From Micromonospora haikouensis (lineage in GTDB: Bacteria; Actinomycetota; Actinomycetes; Mycobacteriales; Micromonosporaceae): 64,000 nt of DNA. Under the pieces are notes generated by a model. The model worked only from the letters and a program-made list of their open reading frames with translations. It searched no databases and was not told the DNA's origin. The DNA is taken from positions 1-64,000 of the forward strand of contig NZ_FMCW01000031.1 in the NCBI RefSeq assembly GCF_900091595.1. The letters are read 5' to 3'. Shown here in pieces: positions 14,498 to 22,330 of the stretch. The translations under genes and the position numbers were made by a program. Numbering within the stretch: the first letter of the stretch is position 1; every line of letters starts with the position of its first letter.

Positions 14498-16078
14498 TCA
14501 GCCGGCCGAGTGGGCGTGCCGGGCGGCCCGCTCGGCGAGCCACAGCCAGCGGCGCTGGACCTCCCCGCCGGTGGCCGCGACCATGGCGAGGGCGTCGCCG
14601 CGCACGGCGGTCAGGGCCGCCGCGTCGGCCGTCGGGTCGTCAAGCAGGGCCGCGCCGTCGCGGAACGCCTCGGCCTCGGCCGAGCCGCCGAAGCGGGGGG
14701 CGACCTCGTCGCGCCAGAAGTCCGCCCAGGCCAGCTCGGGGTCCCAGGTGAACCGGGCGTACGCCAGATAGCTGATCTCGTTGGTCGGGTGGTAGGCCGC
14801 CGCCTCGGCGAAGATGGTCAGCCCCCGCATCCCGGCCGCCCCGGAGCGGGCCGCCATGTCGGCGTACATCTCGGGCACCCAGGAGTGGCGCTGCCGGTTC
14901 CACTGCGACCCGGCGTGGGTGCGCAGCACGTTCGTGGTGTGCGGCAGCCGGTCGACGTGGGCGGCGGTAAGGCGATCGCGCTGGTCGTACCAGAAGCCCC
15001 GGTTCACGCAGTACTGGTAGGCGACGTCGTCGGGCAGGTCGGCGAGGGGCTGCTGCGCGTCGAGGTCGAAGATGTTGTCCCAGTAGACCTCGACGAGGTG
15101 GCGCAGCGGCACCCCGGCCGGGCCGGGGCGGCGGGCGGTCTCCAGCAGGGTCGGGTAGACCGCGCGCATCGCCTCGTACGACCAGGAGGTGCGCTCGCCG
15201 CCGGTGCGCCGGGCGCAGCGGGCGCAGGCGCAGCTGCCGTAGTCGCCGGTCTCGAAGTTGATCCCGCCGACGGGCAGGGTGTCCAGCAGCCAGTCGATGG
15301 CGTCGCGGTGCCAGGCCAGGTTGTCCGGCTGCGACGGGCAGGCGGCCATCATGTACTCGCTGGCCGGGAAGTGCAGGTCGCCGAACTCGTCGATGTCGAA
15401 GCCGACCTTCTTCGGCAGCTCCGCGGCCAGGTCGGGGCGCTGCCGCAGCCAGGTGGCCAGGTTGTAGCGGTGCCGGCCGTCGAAGTAGATGCCGCCGTAG
15501 GCGTTGATGCCGACCCCGGCGATGATCCGCACGCCCCGGGCGTTGGCGTACTCGCACAGGTCGCGGGCCGCCTCGACGCCGCCGTGGGCGTCGCGCAGCA
15601 GCCCGTACACGACGATGCCGCCGATCCGCTCGCGGCTGCAGAAGTCGACGAGCCGCCGGTAGTCGGCGCCGAACGCGTCGGCGGACTTGGCGTACGGGTT
15701 GAGCGCGCCGATCTCCTGCTGGCCGAGCTGCCGGGTGTCCCAGTTGGTCGAGTGGTCCCAGGTCCACAGGGTGCGCAGCGGCAGCCCGGGTGCGGCGGCG
15801 GACGCGCCGACGGGCAGGCCGGCTCCGGTGGCCCGGTCGATGAGGTCGCGGGCGGCGTACACCAGGCCGGCGAACGGGTCGCCGGTGAGCCGGATCTCGC
15901 CGGCCTCCGGCACGTCGACGTGGTGGCCGCCCTCGGGCAGCGCCGGGTCGACGGCGAGGCGCACCGGCACGGCGTCGGGGCCGCCGTCGCCCCACGCCTC
16001 ACGCAGCAGCCCGGCGGCGTACGGCGCGTGCTCGGCCCCGAGCACCCGCACGCCGGCAACCTGGCGGTACGACGACAT
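14498..16078 (-). CDS. TIM-barrel glycosidase-like protein (alpha-glucuronidase-like), substrate unknown
   Basis: 526 residues. Two consecutive ATGs (16081, 16078) follow GGGAGGAC; the second has the better five-base spacing, the first overlaps the YCII stop. No signal peptide, so it is cytoplasmic. The N-terminal 100 residues look like the alpha/beta lead domain of GH67/GH20-type enzymes (GEIRLTGDPFAGLVYAARDLIDRA). A barrel follows: LRTLWTWDHSTNW, ERIGGIVVYGLL, VRIIAGVGINAYGG, GGINFETGDYGSCACARC, EVYWDNIFDLDAQQ and YCVNRGFWYDQR. The CxCxxC-like cluster near 285 is odd for a glycosidase. Acidic residues at E/D in INFETGD and EVYWDN are candidate catalysts. It is the last gene after YCII and the regulator, so it probably cleaves the glycoside that feeds this catabolic locus. 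Confidence 0.6.
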   Translation of the reverse strand: MSSYRQVAGVRVLGAEHAPYAAGLLREAWGDGGPDAVPVRLAVDPALPEGGHHVDVPEAGEIRLTGDPFAGLVYAARDLIDRATGAGLPVGASAAAPGLPLRTLWTWDHSTNWDTRQLGQQEIGALNPYAKSADAFGADYRRLVDFCSRERIGGIVVYGLLRDAHGGVEAARDLCEYANARGVRIIAGVGINAYGGIYFDGRHRYNLATWLRQRPDLAAELPKKVGFDIDEFGDLHFPASEYMMAACPSQPDNLAWHRDAIDWLLDTLPVGGINFETGDYGSCACARCARRTGGERTSWSYEAMRAVYPTLLETARRPGPAGVPLRHLVEVYWDNIFDLDAQQPLADLPDDVAYQYCVNRGFWYDQRDRLTAAHVDRLPHTTNVLRTHAGSQWNRQRHSWVPEMYADMAARSGAAGMRGLTIFAEAAAYHPTNEISYLAYARFTWDPELAWADFWRDEVAPRFGGSAEAEAFRDGAALLDDPTADAAALTAVRGDALAMVAATGGEVQRRWLWLAERAARHAHSAG

Positions 16079-16410
16079 CATGTCCTCCCGAGGGTGTGGC
16101 TGGTGGCGGCGAGGTAGTCGGCCACGTCGAGCGTGGTCCACACCCCGTGCCGCCAGTAGGGGTCCTGTTCGACGAGGGCGCGGGCGGCGGTCGCGTCGGC
16201 GGCCCGCAGCACCAGCACGGAGGCGGTCAGGTCGGCGCGCGCCCCGGCGACCAGGGCGGTGCCGTCGGCGAGCAGGGCGCGCACGTGCGCCAGGTGCGCG
16301 GCCCGGTGGGGTTCGCGCCGGGCGGCGGCGTCGGCGGCGAAGGCGGCGGTGACGAGGTACGTCGGCTCGAACCGCAGGCCCGCGCCCGCGTCGGGGGTCG
16401 GCCCGCTCAC
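16078..16410 (-). CDS. YCII-like dimeric alpha/beta-barrel protein
   Basis: 110 residues from GTG 16410, overlapping the regulator stop (GTGA). The sequence FEPTYLVTAAFAADAAARREPHR, HLAHVRALLADGTALVAGARAD, SVLVLRAADATAARALVEQDPYWRHGVW has the strand-helix pattern and EQDPY/xxG landmarks of the YCII/muconolactone-isomerase-like ferredoxin folds. Family members act as small isomerases, decarboxylases or dehalogenases, often with no known reaction. Its position inside a sugar-acid locus suggests it handles a keto or lactone intermediate. Confidence 0.75.
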   Translation of the reverse strand: MSGPTPDAGAGLRFEPTYLVTAAFAADAAARREPHRAAHLAHVRALLADGTALVAGARADLTASVLVLRAADATAARALVEQDPYWRHGVWTTLDVADYLAATSHTLGRT

Positions 16411-17729
16411 GCCTCGGCCCCGATCGCGCCGAGCAGCCGCCGCATGGCGACCCGGTAGACGGCCTGCGGGCGGCCCGCGCCGGTGCTCACGTGCACGCCG
16501 ACCTCCTCGGCGAAGCCGGCCGCCCGCAGGGCCTTGAGCAGGCGGCGGGCCGAGCGCGCCTCCACCCCGTACGCGTCGGCCAGCCCGCGGGCGGTGACCT
16601 GGTCGGGGTCCATCTGGTGCAGGGCCTCCAGCAGCCGGCGGGTCGACAGCGGCCCGATGCGCAGCTGCTCGGAGACGCGCAGCACGCCCGGGGCGGTCTC
16701 CCGCAGCCGGGGGCGCACGGTGGTCTCCCGGCTGGAGTAGACCTCGCCGTCGGGGAAGACCACGTGGGTGTCGCCGCTGTGCCGGCCCAGCGCGAGGGCC
16801 TTGCGGGCGTTGTCCTCGGCGGCGGCGATGGTGGTGCCCGCGCCGAAGCCGACGGCGTGTTCGACGTCGACCCCGCGCAGGGTGAGCAGGGAGGCGTGCC
16901 CGTCGCGGTGCCGGGCGATGGCGCTCTCCACGGTGCCCCGGGTGGTGGTGATCACCATGGTCCGGTCGTCGACAGTGGCGAGCCGGCCGCGCATCCGCTC
17001 GGCGTGCTCCAGCAGCGCCTCCCGCACCCGCAGCCGCTGCCGCTCGGCCTGGTACGGGTCCTGCGCCCGGTGCGTCGACGCGCCGAGGTCGACCATCATC
17101 ACGGCGATCTGGGTGGCCCGGGACTGGCGTACCTCGGCGGCGAGCCAGGCCCGGCGCAGCGCGTCGCGCACCGAGGCGCGGGTGTGCTCGACGCGCCACA
17201 CCGGCACCCCGCTGTCGGCCAGGTCGCGGTGCACCGCGCCGAGGCAGGTCAGGCACGCCTCGACCGCGCCGGAGGCGTAGCGCTCGCGGTGGTAGGCGGT
17301 GATCTCGTCGAGCCCGGAGAAGAGCAGCCCGGAGGAGTCGGCGATCGGCAGGATCTCGGTCGGCGGGGCCACCTCGATGTCGTGGTACGTCTCGCGGACG
17401 ATCTCGGCCTCGATGGTGTCCACGCTGACCCGGGGCAGCTTCCCGCCGCTGGCCAGCAGCATCCGCGACAGGGTCCGGTAGAGGTCGATGCCGGCGTGCG
17501 GGACGTAGTCGATCTCCGCCCGCAGGTCGCCGGCCGCGCTGGCGAACGCGTACGGGATGCGGCCGGTGAACAGCAGCACCTGACACACCTCGTCCAGCTC
17601 GCGGGCGAGGTCGGGGGCCTGTTCGGGCCGGGTGTAGGCGCGCGCGGTGACGGTGTCCGCGCGGCCCTCCCCGGCCGCCACCTCCTGCACGAGCCGGATC
17701 GAGTCCTCCGGGCCGATGATCCCGATCAC
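16407..17729 (-). CDS. multi-domain transcriptional regulator with C-terminal winged helix
   Basis: 440 residues from GTG 17729, GGAGG seven bases upstream. The first 110 residues form a small-molecule-binding-like alpha/beta domain (MIGIIGPEDSIRLVQEVAAG, QVLLFTGRIPYAFA). The middle contains a nucleotide-cyclase/GTP-cyclohydrolase-III-like region (AVMMVDLGAS, DRTMVITTTRGTVESAI, VGFGAGTTIAAAEDNARKAL). The C-terminus has a winged helix (LDALHQMDPDQVTARGLADAYGVEARSARRLLKALRAAGF, about 365-410). I recognise the class of such metabolite-sensing regulators but not a named family. It lies between the E1/SDR genes and YCII, so it is the best candidate to bind the TAATTG-containing motifs at 20502-20631 and 27738-27847. 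Confidence 0.65.
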   Translation of the reverse strand: MIGIIGPEDSIRLVQEVAAGEGRADTVTARAYTRPEQAPDLARELDEVCQVLLFTGRIPYAFASAAGDLRAEIDYVPHAGIDLYRTLSRMLLASGGKLPRVSVDTIEAEIVRETYHDIEVAPPTEILPIADSSGLLFSGLDEITAYHRERYASGAVEACLTCLGAVHRDLADSGVPVWRVEHTRASVRDALRRAWLAAEVRQSRATQIAVMMVDLGASTHRAQDPYQAERQRLRVREALLEHAERMRGRLATVDDRTMVITTTRGTVESAIARHRDGHASLLTLRGVDVEHAVGFGAGTTIAAAEDNARKALALGRHSGDTHVVFPDGEVYSSRETTVRPRLRETAPGVLRVSEQLRIGPLSTRRLLEALHQMDPDQVTARGLADAYGVEARSARRLLKALRAAGFAEEVGVHVSTGAGRPQAVYRVAMRRLLGAIGAEA

Positions 17730-17777
17730 GATGCTGCCTCCATGTGGTGCGCCGCTGGCCTGGGGTGGGTGGGCTGA

Positions 17778-18596
17778 TCAGCCGGCGCAGACCGTGCCGA
17801 CGAGGCCGGCACTGACCGGCGACGCCAGCAGGACCAGCACCGAGGCGACGTCCTCGGGGCGACCCAGCGCGGCCTCGACCGCGGCGATCCGCCCGCCGTC
17901 GGTGCCGTTGGCCCGCGCCTCGTCCAGCGACCGTCGCATCAGCGGCGTGTCGATGTCCCCCGGGCAGAGCGCGTGCACGCGGATCCCCTGTGGACCGAGC
18001 TGGCGGGCCAGCGTGAGCGCCAGACCGTGCAACCCTCCCTTACTCGCGCCGTAGGGTACCGAGCCGGAGCCGGTCTGCACGCCCGCCTTCGACCCGACCA
18101 GCACGAGCACGCCGTCGCCCCTGCTCAGGTGCCGCGCGGCGTGCTTGGCGACCAGGAACGGGCCGGTGAGGTTGACGGCGATGACCCGCGCCCACAGCTC
18201 GACCGGCACGTCGCGCACGTCCAGGCCCTGGCCGCGCATCACGCCCGCGACGTGCAGCACGGCGTCGACCCCGCCCAGGTCGGCTGCCACGGCGTCGAAC
18301 GCGGCGGCCACCTCGTCCTCGACGGTGACGTCCACGCCGCGGGAGCAGGCCGTCGCCCCGGCCGCGCGGGCCCGCGCGGCGGCGCGGTCCGCGCCGGCGG
18401 AGTCGGCGTCGAGCACGGCGACGGCCGCACCGGCGTCGGCGGCGGCGACCACGGTGGCCAGGCCGATGCCGGACGCGCCGCCGACGACGACCACCCGCCG
18501 GCCGGCGAGCAGGCCGGCGGCGGCCCCGCCGCCGGTGCCCGCACCGGACGGCGGGACCCGGTCGCCGGCACCGGACGGCGGGCCCCCGTCGCTCAC
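17778..18596 (-). CDS. short-chain dehydrogenase/reductase (classical SDR)
   Basis: 272 residues from GTG 18596, overlapping the E1-beta stop by four bases. After a repeated PPSGAG N-terminal stretch (residues 6-20), the NAD-binding GGASGIG motif begins at about 39. DVT, the NAG-like HVAGVM, the catalytic Ser in VGSKAG and the YGASK Tyr-Lys pair follow, then PGDIDTPLM. The VLDADSAG acidic end of strand 2 favours NAD. The family oxidises or reduces secondary alcohols. In this context it likely acts on the keto-deoxy sugar acid formed by the divergent dehydratase, as the 2-keto-3-deoxy-L-fuconate/rhamnonate dehydrogenases do (inference). The extreme C-terminus (GTVCAG) ends without the common VDGG motif. 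Confidence 0.87.
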   Translation of the reverse strand: MSDGGPPSGAGDRVPPSGAGTGGGAAAGLLAGRRVVVVGGASGIGLATVVAAADAGAAVAVLDADSAGADRAAARARAAGATACSRGVDVTVEDEVAAAFDAVAADLGGVDAVLHVAGVMRGQGLDVRDVPVELWARVIAVNLTGPFLVAKHAARHLSRGDGVLVLVGSKAGVQTGSGSVPYGASKGGLHGLALTLARQLGPQGIRVHALCPGDIDTPLMRRSLDEARANGTDGGRIAAVEAALGRPEDVASVLVLLASPVSAGLVGTVCAG

Positions 18597-19573
18597 GCCC
18601 GCACCGTCCGGCGTACCGCGTCGGCCACGGTCGCGGCCTCGGGCACCACGACGGCCTGCAGGGCGGGCGCGGCGGGCATCGGCACGTCCGGGGCGGCCAC
18701 CCGGGCGATCGGCGCGCGCAGGTCGGCGAAGCACTCGGCGGCGGCCCGGGCGGCGATCTCCGCGCCGAACCCGCCGGTGAGGTTGGCCTCGTGCGCGACG
18801 ACCAGCCGGCCGGTGCGGGCCACCGACGCGGCGACCGTGTCGAAGTCGAGGGGGTTGAGCCAGCGCAGGTCGACCACCTCGGCGTCGATGCCCTCCCCGG
18901 CCAGGGTGGTGGCGGCGTCGAGGGCCGCCGACACCATCCGGGACCAGGAGACGACGGTGACGTCGGTGCCGGACCGGACGACCCGGGCCCCGCCGACCGG
19001 TTCCACCGGGGCGTCGGTGCGCACCGGGCCCCGGGTCGGGTAGAGCATCCGGGCCTCGGCGACGACCACCGGGTCGTCGCTGACGACGGCGGTGCGCAGC
19101 ATCTGGTACGCGTCGTCGGGGGTGGCCGGCAGCGCGACCCGCAGGCCGGGGGTGTGCGCGAAGTACGCCTCCGGCGAGTGCGAGTGCTGGGCGCACGCCC
19201 CGGGCGAGTAGCCCTGCTGCATCCGGATCACCAGCGGGGCCTTCCAGCGCCCGGCGCTGGAGTAGCGGATGGTGGCGATCTGGTTGACGATCTGGTCCAT
19301 CGCCACGAACGAGAAGTCGGCGTACATGATCTCGGCGATCGGCCGCAGGCCGGTCATGGCCGCGCCGAGGGCCATGCCGAGGAAGCCGGTCTCGGAGATC
19401 GGGGTGTCGAAGATCCGGTCGGAGCCGAACCTCTTGTGCAGCCCCTTCGTGGCGCCGAACGGCCCGCCGGGCAGGGCCACGTCCTCGCCGAAGTAGACGG
19501 TGTCGGTCCGGCTGTCCAGGGCCCAGGTAAGGGCCGCGTTGACGGCCTGGATGTAGCGCAGCGACTCAGACAT
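18593..19573 (-). CDS. thiamine-diphosphate 2-oxo-acid dehydrogenase E1 component, beta subunit
   Basis: 326 residues. The transketolase pyrimidine-binding domain starts MSESLRYIQAVNAAL, with FGEDVALPGGPFGATKGLHKRFG (the Glu that activates the cofactor is in GED) and DTPISETGFLGMALGAAM. A C-terminal transketolase domain follows (VGGARVVRSGTDVTVVSWSRMVSAAL, FDTVAASVARTGRLVVAHEA). It pairs with the alpha subunit encoded just upstream; the frames overlap by eight bases. The complex decarboxylates or cleaves a 2-oxo acid or alpha-diketone. No E2 lipoyl transferase or E3 gene is nearby, so the product is unlikely to be an acyl-CoA made by a local multienzyme complex. Confidence 0.9.
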   Translation of the reverse strand: MSESLRYIQAVNAALTWALDSRTDTVYFGEDVALPGGPFGATKGLHKRFGSDRIFDTPISETGFLGMALGAAMTGLRPIAEIMYADFSFVAMDQIVNQIATIRYSSAGRWKAPLVIRMQQGYSPGACAQHSHSPEAYFAHTPGLRVALPATPDDAYQMLRTAVVSDDPVVVAEARMLYPTRGPVRTDAPVEPVGGARVVRSGTDVTVVSWSRMVSAALDAATTLAGEGIDAEVVDLRWLNPLDFDTVAASVARTGRLVVAHEANLTGGFGAEIAARAAAECFADLRAPIARVAAPDVPMPAAPALQAVVVPEAATVADAVRRTVRA

Positions 19574-20501
19574 AGACGTGCTCCCTCGCGGTCGCCGGGT
19601 CCGGGTGGGGCACGGCGCGGGCGGCGGTGACGGCGGCCTCGATCTCGGCGTCGACCTCGGCGTCGATCGCGTCGAGCCGGGCGGTCAGGTCGGCGTCGGC
19701 GGCGGTCCGGATGCGGGCCAACGGCTCGCGTTGCCGGGCGGCGGTGATCTCGCCGGCCGGGCGGTAGTGCTGCGCGTCGCCGCTGTAGTGGCCGACGAGG
19801 CGCTCGGTCATGGCCTCCACGATGGACGGCCCGGAGCCCTCGCGGGCCCGGTCCACGGCCTCGGCGACCGCGTCGTACACGGCGTCGGGGTCGTTGCCGT
19901 CGACCACCCGGCCGGGCAGGCCGTAGCCGGCGGCCCGCTCGGCGAGCTGCTTGACCCGCACCATGTCCGAGATGCGCGACATCTCGGAGTAGACGTTGTT
20001 CTCCACCACCAGCACCAGGGGCAGGTCGAGCACGGCGGCGAGGTTGAGCGCCTCGTGCACGTTGCCCTGGTTCATCGCGCCGTCGCCGATGCTGACCACC
20101 GACACCGCGCCGCTGCCGGTGCGCTGCGCGGTGAGCGCCGCACCCGTCGCGATCGGCACCCCGGCGCCCACGATGGAGTTCTCGCCGACGAACCAGCGGC
20201 CCGGGTCCGACAGGTACGGCGAGGCGGCGCGCCCGCCGCACAGCGCCGAGTCGCGGCCCATCATCTCGGCGAACAGGCCCGTGAGGTCGACGCCCCGGGC
20301 GATCGCCCAGCCGTGCCCCCGGTAGGTCGCGGTGACGTGGTCCCCGTCGCGCAGCGCCCGGCAGGCACCGACCGGGATGGCCTCCTGGCCGTTGCACAGG
20401 TGGATCGAGCCCGGGATCTCGCCGGCGTCCTTGAGGGCGGTCAGCCGCTCCTCGAACCGGCGGATCCGGGCCATGAGCCGATAGTCGTCCGGCAGCCCCA
20501 T
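19566..20501 (-). CDS. thiamine-diphosphate 2-oxo-acid dehydrogenase E1 component, alpha subunit
   Basis: 311 residues from ATG 20501 (an adjacent GTG at 20504 is the alternative). The thiamine-diphosphate motif GDGAMNQGN ending in VENN about 28 residues later (roughly 155-185) is complete. Other landmarks are RIRRFEERL at the start, SIHLCNGQEAIPVG, TATYRGHGWAIARGVD and ERLVGHYSGDAQHYR. This is the PdhA/AcoA/BkdA branch, most like acetoin-dehydrogenase-type alpha subunits in length. First gene of the minus-strand operon, divergent from the dehydratase; its promoter must lie within 20502-20631, where a TAATTGAG motif occurs. Confidence 0.9.
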   Translation of the reverse strand: MGLPDDYRLMARIRRFEERLTALKDAGEIPGSIHLCNGQEAIPVGACRALRDGDHVTATYRGHGWAIARGVDLTGLFAEMMGRDSALCGGRAASPYLSDPGRWFVGENSIVGAGVPIATGAALTAQRTGSGAVSVVSIGDGAMNQGNVHEALNLAAVLDLPLVLVVENNVYSEMSRISDMVRVKQLAERAAGYGLPGRVVDGNDPDAVYDAVAEAVDRAREGSGPSIVEAMTERLVGHYSGDAQHYRPAGEITAARQREPLARIRTAADADLTARLDAIDAEVDAEIEAAVTAARAVPHPDPATAREHVYV

Positions 20502-20631
20502 CACACCCCCCAGAGATAATTGAGCCTTATTCCGGCTCGTTGGTTGTGGAGCCTAGACCAGCAGTCCAAGGCTATGGAAGAGTGCTGAAGCAAGTTTGTG
20601 GCCGTTATTGGTCTCTAATTGGGGAGCGGGC
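20502..20631. promoter_or_regulatory. divergent control region with TAATTG motifs
   Basis: This 130-base, unusually AT-rich gap separates the E1-alpha gene (left) from the enolase-superfamily gene (right). TAATTGAG lies at 20517-20524, just upstream of E1-alpha. TAATTG lies again at 20616-20621 in GTCTCTAATTGGGG, next to the dehydratase ribosome site. The same TAATTGAG octamer recurs in the other divergent control region of the locus at 27775-27782. Confidence 0.45.
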
Positions 20632-21762
20632 ATGGAGATCGTCGAGGTCGAGTCGGCGGTGCGCGGCGACGCGCACTTCGTCCAGGTGCACACGGCGGAC
20701 GGGCTGACCGGGGTCGGCCAGTCCGCCTGCTGGGGCTACCCGACGGCGGTGCACGCCGTGGTGGAGGCGTTCCGGCCCTACCTGATCGGGGCGGACGCCG
20801 GCCGGATCGAGCACCACTGGCACCACCTCTACCGGATGGGCCCGTTCCGCGGCTCGGTGCTCACCGCCGCCGTCTCCGCCGTCGACCTGGCCCTGTGGGA
20901 CCTGCTCGGCAAGCGGCTCGGCGTGCCGGTGTGGCAGCTGCTGGGCGGCCGGGTGCGCGAGCGGATCCGGCTGCACCTGCTGCTGGGCGGCACCGGCGCA
21001 CAGGCCCTCGCCGCCGAGGCCGCCGTCGCCGTCGCCGACGGCTTCACCGCCGTGAAGTTCGACCCGCTGCCGGCGAACTACGGCGACCTGTCGCAGGCCC
21101 GCCTCGTGGCCGAGACCGAGGCCACCACGGCGGCGGTGCGCGACACCGTCGGCACGGACGTCGACCTGCTGATCGAGCTGCACCGCAAGCTCACCCCGTT
21201 ACAGGCCGAGGCGGTCGTGCCGGCGCTGGCCCGGCACCACCCGCTGATGGTGGAGGACGCGATCCAGATCGACAGCGTGAGCAGCCAGGCCGGGGTGCTC
21301 CGGCGGGCGCCGGGCGTGCCGATGGCCAACGGGGAGCGGCTGCACACCATCTGGGAGTTCAAGGAGCTGCTCGCCCAGGGCGGCGCGCAGTACGTGCGGC
21401 CCGACGTCGGGCTCGCCGGCGGCCTCAGCCACGCCCGCAAGATCGCCGCGCTGGCCGAGGCGCACCACGCGGCCGTGGTCACCCACAACTGCCTCGGCCC
21501 GCTGCTGACCATGGCCTCCGTGCACCTGGACACGGTCATCCCGAACTTCGTCACCCAGGAGTACTCGCCGCTGGACGACGCGCTCGCCGACGGCCCGGCC
21601 CGGGCCTGCGTGCGCCGCGAGGGCGGGTTCCTGCCCGTGCCGCAGGACCCCGGTCTGGGCGTCACCCTCGACCTGTCCGACCCGACGCCGCTGGACCTGA
21701 CCGGCCGGCCGCTGACCCGCATCCCGCTGCGCGCCGACGGCTCCGTCGCGTACGCGGTGTAA
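20632..21762 (+). CDS. enolase-superfamily sugar-acid dehydratase (mandelate racemase/galactonate dehydratase-like)
   Basis: 376 residues from ATG 20632 with GGGGAG five bases upstream. The N-terminal capping domain and C-terminal barrel are complete. Candidate active-site residues fall at galactonate-dehydratase-like positions: K142 (VKFD), E182 and H184 (IELHRK; the first metal ligand is Glu rather than the common Asp), E208 (MVEDAI), E235 (NGERL), D258 (RPDVGLAGG) and H285 (THNCLGP). Such enzymes remove water from an aldonic acid to give a 2-keto-3-deoxy acid in the cytoplasm. The divergent SDR and thiamine enzyme and the mutarotase and lactonase genes fit a non-phosphorylative sugar pathway. 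The exact sugar acid is not determined. Confidence 0.87.
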   Translation: MEIVEVESAVRGDAHFVQVHTADGLTGVGQSACWGYPTAVHAVVEAFRPYLIGADAGRIEHHWHHLYRMGPFRGSVLTAAVSAVDLALWDLLGKRLGVPVWQLLGGRVRERIRLHLLLGGTGAQALAAEAAVAVADGFTAVKFDPLPANYGDLSQARLVAETEATTAAVRDTVGTDVDLLIELHRKLTPLQAEAVVPALARHHPLMVEDAIQIDSVSSQAGVLRRAPGVPMANGERLHTIWEFKELLAQGGAQYVRPDVGLAGGLSHARKIAALAEAHHAAVVTHNCLGPLLTMASVHLDTVIPNFVTQEYSPLDDALADGPARACVRREGGFLPVPQDPGLGVTLDLSDPTPLDLTGRPLTRIPLRADGSVAYAV

Positions 21763-21819
21763 GGAAGGGCCCCCTGTTAACGCCTGCGGTAGAGAAGGGA
21801 ACCCTTCTCACCGCAGGCG
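21761..21819. terminator. copy 1 of a repeated palindromic element, probably a bidirectional terminator
   Basis: It begins AAGGAAGGGCCCCCTGTTAA and ends in a long hairpin. GCCTGCGGT (21782-21790) pairs with ACCGCAGGC (21810-21818). Inside it GAGAAGGG (21792-21799) pairs with CCCTTCTC (21802-21809). It sits between the convergent dehydratase and mutarotase genes. A second copy, also between convergent genes, is at 31461-31510. Confidence 0.7.
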
Positions 21820-21886
21820 CAGGCGGCGCGGGGTGGGGCGCGGCGCGGGGTGCGCGGGCGCGGTGGGGGCGGCGGGCGCGGACCCG

Positions 21887-22330
21887 CTAGGCGGGCGGTG
21901 GGTGGCCGGGGTGGTGGAACACCCGGTGCGCCCACAGCGGCTCGCCGTCGGCGTCGGCGATCTCGGCGAACAGGTGCGCCAGCGACGCCGTCCACCGGGC
22001 CTGCACCGGCGAGGCGCCGGTGACCGCGTCGGCGTGGGCGAAGCCCGAGCGGGTCCGCAGCACGCAGATCAGCAGCAGGTCGCGCCGGTAGATGGCGTAC
22101 TCGTAGATCCCCGCCTCGTCGAGCAGCGCGGACAGTTCCGGCCACACCTCGGCGTGCCGGCGCTCGTACTCGGCCTCGGCGCCGGGGCGCAGCCGGTACA
22201 GGTGGCACACCTGCTCCCCCGGCCCGGCCGTCGCGCCCGCCGCGCGCCCCGCCGGGCCGGCGCCGCCAGCCGGCGGACGAGCGGGGCCGGCCGGCGGACG
22301 AGCGGGGCCGGCACCCGCCGGGGCGGTCAC
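21887..22330 (-). CDS. L-rhamnose mutarotase-like protein
   Basis: 147 residues. The GTG at 22330 overlaps the permease stop (GTGA). The first 40 residues are a Gly/Pro/Arg/Ala stretch created by a 20-base tandem DNA repeat (about 22268-22311). The catalytic core then starts VCHLYRLRPGAEAEYERRHAEVWPEL and continues YEYAIYRRDLLLICVLRT and PLWAHRVFHHPGH. This matches the RhaM/YiiL dimeric fold, where His (RRHAEVW) and Tyr residues interconvert sugar anomers. Last gene of the importer operon, so it probably converts the imported sugar to the anomer used by the dehydrogenase. RhaM-like proteins also occur in L-fucose-type pathways, so the sugar is uncertain. Confidence 0.85.
   Translation of the reverse strand: MTAPAGAGPARPPAGPARPPAGGAGPAGRAAGATAGPGEQVCHLYRLRPGAEAEYERRHAEVWPELSALLDEAGIYEYAIYRRDLLLICVLRTRSGFAHADAVTGASPVQARWTASLAHLFAEIADADGEPLWAHRVFHHPGHPPPA

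Noticed and set aside
21887..22330. Calling the whole catabolic locus an L-rhamnose pathway from the mutarotase alone
   Set aside because: The M20 amidohydrolase and thiamine enzyme do not belong to known rhamnose routes, and RhaM-like proteins serve several sugars.
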